In this document: positions 20,262-22,072 of the stretch, in pieces
Layout: the number at the start of each line of letters is the position of its first letter
How positions within the stretch are numbered: the first letter of the stretch is position 1
Assembly (NCBI GenBank): GCA_041650355.1
Contig: JBAZLI010000008.1
Location: 1-22,072, forward strand
Direction of reading: 5' to 3'
Source: Candidatus Micrarchaeia archaeon
GTDB lineage: Archaea > Micrarchaeota > Micrarchaeia > Anstonellales > Bilamarchaeaceae
DNA length: 22,072 bases
The notes under the pieces: model-generated
The model's database searches: none
Told to the model about the DNA's origin: nothing
What the model saw: the letters and a program-made list of their open reading frames with translations, nothing else
Translations under genes and position numbers: made by a program

Positions 20262-22072
20262 ATTACAAGTGGGCCGCTGCCATCCTGCTCGGCCTAATAA
20301 TCCTCGCGATTGCAGTAATGCTCCAGCCAGCCCAGCCTGCGCCCCAGGGCACTGAAAACACCACCACAGCAGGGACCGCGGTCCCGCTCGAGCTGGGCTT
20401 CGCAGAAGACTACGGCTACGCGGTCATAGCGTACAACGGTTCCGGCACCGCGACGCTCCTCTCGCTTTCCGAAAAGCCCAAATCCTCGATTCTCGTGCTC
20501 AATCGCGACTATTTGGGGACAGAAAGGTACTCCTACTTCCTCGACCTGCTCAGGCCTTTGGAGAAGGAGGGGTTCAAAATCACGGAAATAGATTCGCTTT
20601 CCGAAGCTCCGGCGCAGGAAAACTGGAGCATAATCATAATCCCCTCGGGAGCGATGCCTTCCTACGCGCTCCCCCTGCTGGATTCCCTTTCCGGGCAGAA
20701 CAGGATAATCTACATAGGCCGCAAGGACCTCGTGTACTCTGAAAAACTTGTGGGCATGGACTGGTTCTCGAACCTCTCGAATTCCACCAGGCCGCGCATT
20801 ACCGTGGTAGAGAAAAGCCTCGATGAATTCTATTCTGAAAAGAACTATTCCCTGATAGACGACATACGGACCAACTCCTGGGCAGTCAGGAACCGCTCGG
20901 TTTTCCAGTATTCGGGCGAGGGAAGGAGCACGGTGTTCGTGGCGCGGAGCAACGGAACCTGGCTCAGGATGCTCCCTGCATACGATTCCGGGCCCATGCC
21001 CCAGCCCAGGGCGCGCATAGCCGGAAGCTCGGATATTTTCCCCTGGGAAAAAGCCACCATGACCGTAGAGCTCAATTTCTCCACAGGTGTTTCGCAACTC
21101 GTCGCGGAAAAGGACGGAACCAGGATTTCCAGCTCTGAACTAGATAGGGTGAGGGGCGACGAGGCGTTCGTGATTCCGCTTTCGTTCAACTCCTCAGGGG
21201 ATTACATAATCAAGGTAATCGACCAGTCAGGCGTGCTCGGGGCCAGGCGCGTGCACGTGAAAGACCTCAATATTTCCCTATCCAGGGCCTACGGCAACTC
21301 GTACGAGTTCCTGGTGATCCTGGACGGCGCGCCGCTCGCTGACGCGGACGCGGTGGTTGGAATAGAAGGCTCGCAGAACACGGTGGCAGAGAAAGTGAGC
21401 AACGGGAGACTCAGGGTCCTCGCAGAGCTTCCCCAGGGCAGGAGCGTGTTCGTCATTTCCATTTTCGGGCAGGAAACCCGGGTTTCGTACAGCAACAGCC
21501 AGGATGATATCCTTGGATTCTACCTCAAGTACTTGGGAGTCGGAATTCTGCTCGTAGGGATTTTCTACGTGCTCATCCGCCTCGGAAAAAGGCCGGTTTA
21601 CCGCATACTGGTCCCGGACAGCGTTCCCGGCGCAAATCCAGAGCTCAGCCTTTCCTCCAAAAACGTGGTGGACGCGATGCTCGAGAGCGAGAGGCGCTTC
21701 GGCTGGAAAGGCGTTCCGCTGCACGCCCGCGAAGTCGGAATCGGGCTGAGGAAGTACCTGGGAGGCATGGACGTGAGCGAAGGGAACGTGGAGGCCATAA
21801 TGAAGCGCCTGGAGGATAAGGGGCTGGTCAAGAGCCACTTGGGGATGTACGGCCTTTCAGCCTGGGGCGACCCGAAGCATAACGCGCTCAGGAGAATCGT
21901 GCGCGACAAGCTCGTGCAGAACGGGATTTCCTTCTCCGAAAGCGCCCGCGGCTTCACAGCCGGGCGGCGCAAGCTGGTGTTTTCGCTTCCGGACGCGGCC
22001 AGGGATTCCGTAGTGATTTTCGAGGACGAGGCCGAGAAGAAGAAGTACCTTTCCTCGCTCCACGGCAAGGAA
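20258..22072 (+). CDS. Glycosylatable single-pass membrane protein with cytoplasmic winged-helix-like region (partial, 3' end beyond the window)
   Basis: 605 residues visible, open at the right edge. ATG overlaps the pheS stop (ATGA). N-terminal signal or anchor (about 5-21, AAAILLGLIILAIAVML) and then a roughly 400-residue outer part. The first third reads like an alpha/beta Rossmann or GATase-like fold (SSILVLNRDYLG, DLLRPLEKEGFKITEID, WSIIIIPSGAMPSYALPLL, RIIYIGRKD), followed by Ig-like strand-rich modules. At least ten N-x-S/T sequons mark it as likely N-glycosylated. A membrane helix (about 426-443, LGVGILLVGIFYVLIRLG) leads to a basic cytoplasmic part. That part holds a helical stretch, a winged-helix-like run (VEAIMKRLEDKGLVKSHLGMYGLSAWG) and a final alpha/beta piece. 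Function is not recognised; a membrane-bound sensor-regulator is one possibility. Confidence 0.78.
   Translation, partial: MNYKWAAAILLGLIILAIAVMLQPAQPAPQGTENTTTAGTAVPLELGFAEDYGYAVIAYNGSGTATLLSLSEKPKSSILVLNRDYLGTERYSYFLDLLRPLEKEGFKITEIDSLSEAPAQENWSIIIIPSGAMPSYALPLLDSLSGQNRIIYIGRKDLVYSEKLVGMDWFSNLSNSTRPRITVVEKSLDEFYSEKNYSLIDDIRTNSWAVRNRSVFQYSGEGRSTVFVARSNGTWLRMLPAYDSGPMPQPRARIAGSSDIFPWEKATMTVELNFSTGVSQLVAEKDGTRISSSELDRVRGDEAFVIPLSFNSSGDYIIKVIDQSGVLGARRVHVKDLNISLSRAYGNSYEFLVILDGAPLADADAVVGIEGSQNTVAEKVSNGRLRVLAELPQGRSVFVISIFGQETRVSYSNSQDDILGFYLKYLGVGILLVGIFYVLIRLGKRPVYRILVPDSVPGANPELSLSSKNVVDAMLESERRFGWKGVPLHAREVGIGLRKYLGGMDVSEGNVEAIMKRLEDKGLVKSHLGMYGLSAWGDPKHNALRRIVRDKLVQNGISFSESARGFTAGRRKLVFSLPDAARDSVVIFEDEAEKKKYLSSLHGKE

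Noticed and set aside
20294..21097. Long minus-strand frame opposite the membrane protein after pheS
   Set aside because: Arg/Pro/Gly-rich shadow translation without recognisable motifs; the plus strand has signal, helix and sequons.

Overview
The window reads as a stretch of archaeal chromosome. Signature genes are deoxyhypusine synthase, an archaeal-type phenylalanyl-tRNA synthetase alpha chain, a Sec61-beta translocon subunit, a PAC2 protein ending in an HbYX proteasome-docking tail, Lrp/AsnC and HTH-10 (Bat-type) regulators, and a class III (archaellin/pilin-type) signal peptide. Both tRNA genes have an intron in the anticodon loop and lack an encoded CCA. Arg codons are mostly AGG and Ile codons often ATA. 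Many genes have a TATA box about 25 bp before the start codon and no room for a leader, so much transcription is probably leaderless. Gene density is very high, with short gaps and ATGA/GTGA overlaps. This and several lineage-type membrane proteins suggest a small-genome archaeon, perhaps DPANN (Micrarchaeota or Diapherotrites-like); that placement is an inference.

Left part (1-3032, minus strand): sec61-beta, a ParB/SerK-like protein, a class V aminotransferase and phosphoglycerate dehydrogenase (cut by the window edge). The last three form a plausible serine/phosphoserine module. Divergent to it is the PAC2 proteasome-assembly chaperone (3083-3808). Then come, on the minus strand, a glycosylatable lipoprotein with a polysaccharide-deacetylase-like domain and a double-length Lrp/AsnC regulator. 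On the plus strand follow a secreted bacterial-outer-membrane-like beta-strand protein, an HTH-10 regulator, and a large duplicated cysteine-rich protein whose cysteines keep a strict three-residue register.

Middle (9289-12928): an intron-containing tRNA-Leu(UAA) preceded by a 75-nt tRNA-Leu-derived structured element; a divergent pair of membrane proteins; a UshA-like 5'-nucleotidase without a signal peptide; a tiny three-helix membrane protein; and tRNA-Thr(CGU) with an approximately 80-nt structured intron.

Right part (13092-22072): deoxyhypusine synthase overlapped by a membrane protein gene; the kleisin ScpA; a four-CBS protein with an HPF-like C-terminal domain, coupled to a pilin-like gene; dihydroorotase; and an operon of an exported anchored protein, pheS, and a large glycosylatable transmembrane protein with a cytoplasmic winged-helix-like region, cut by the right edge.

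The most unusual items are the shared palindromic TATA boxes serving divergent leaderless genes, the tRNA-Leu mimic, the three-register cysteine protein, the beta-barrel-like secreted protein in an archaeon, and the CBS-HPF fusion.
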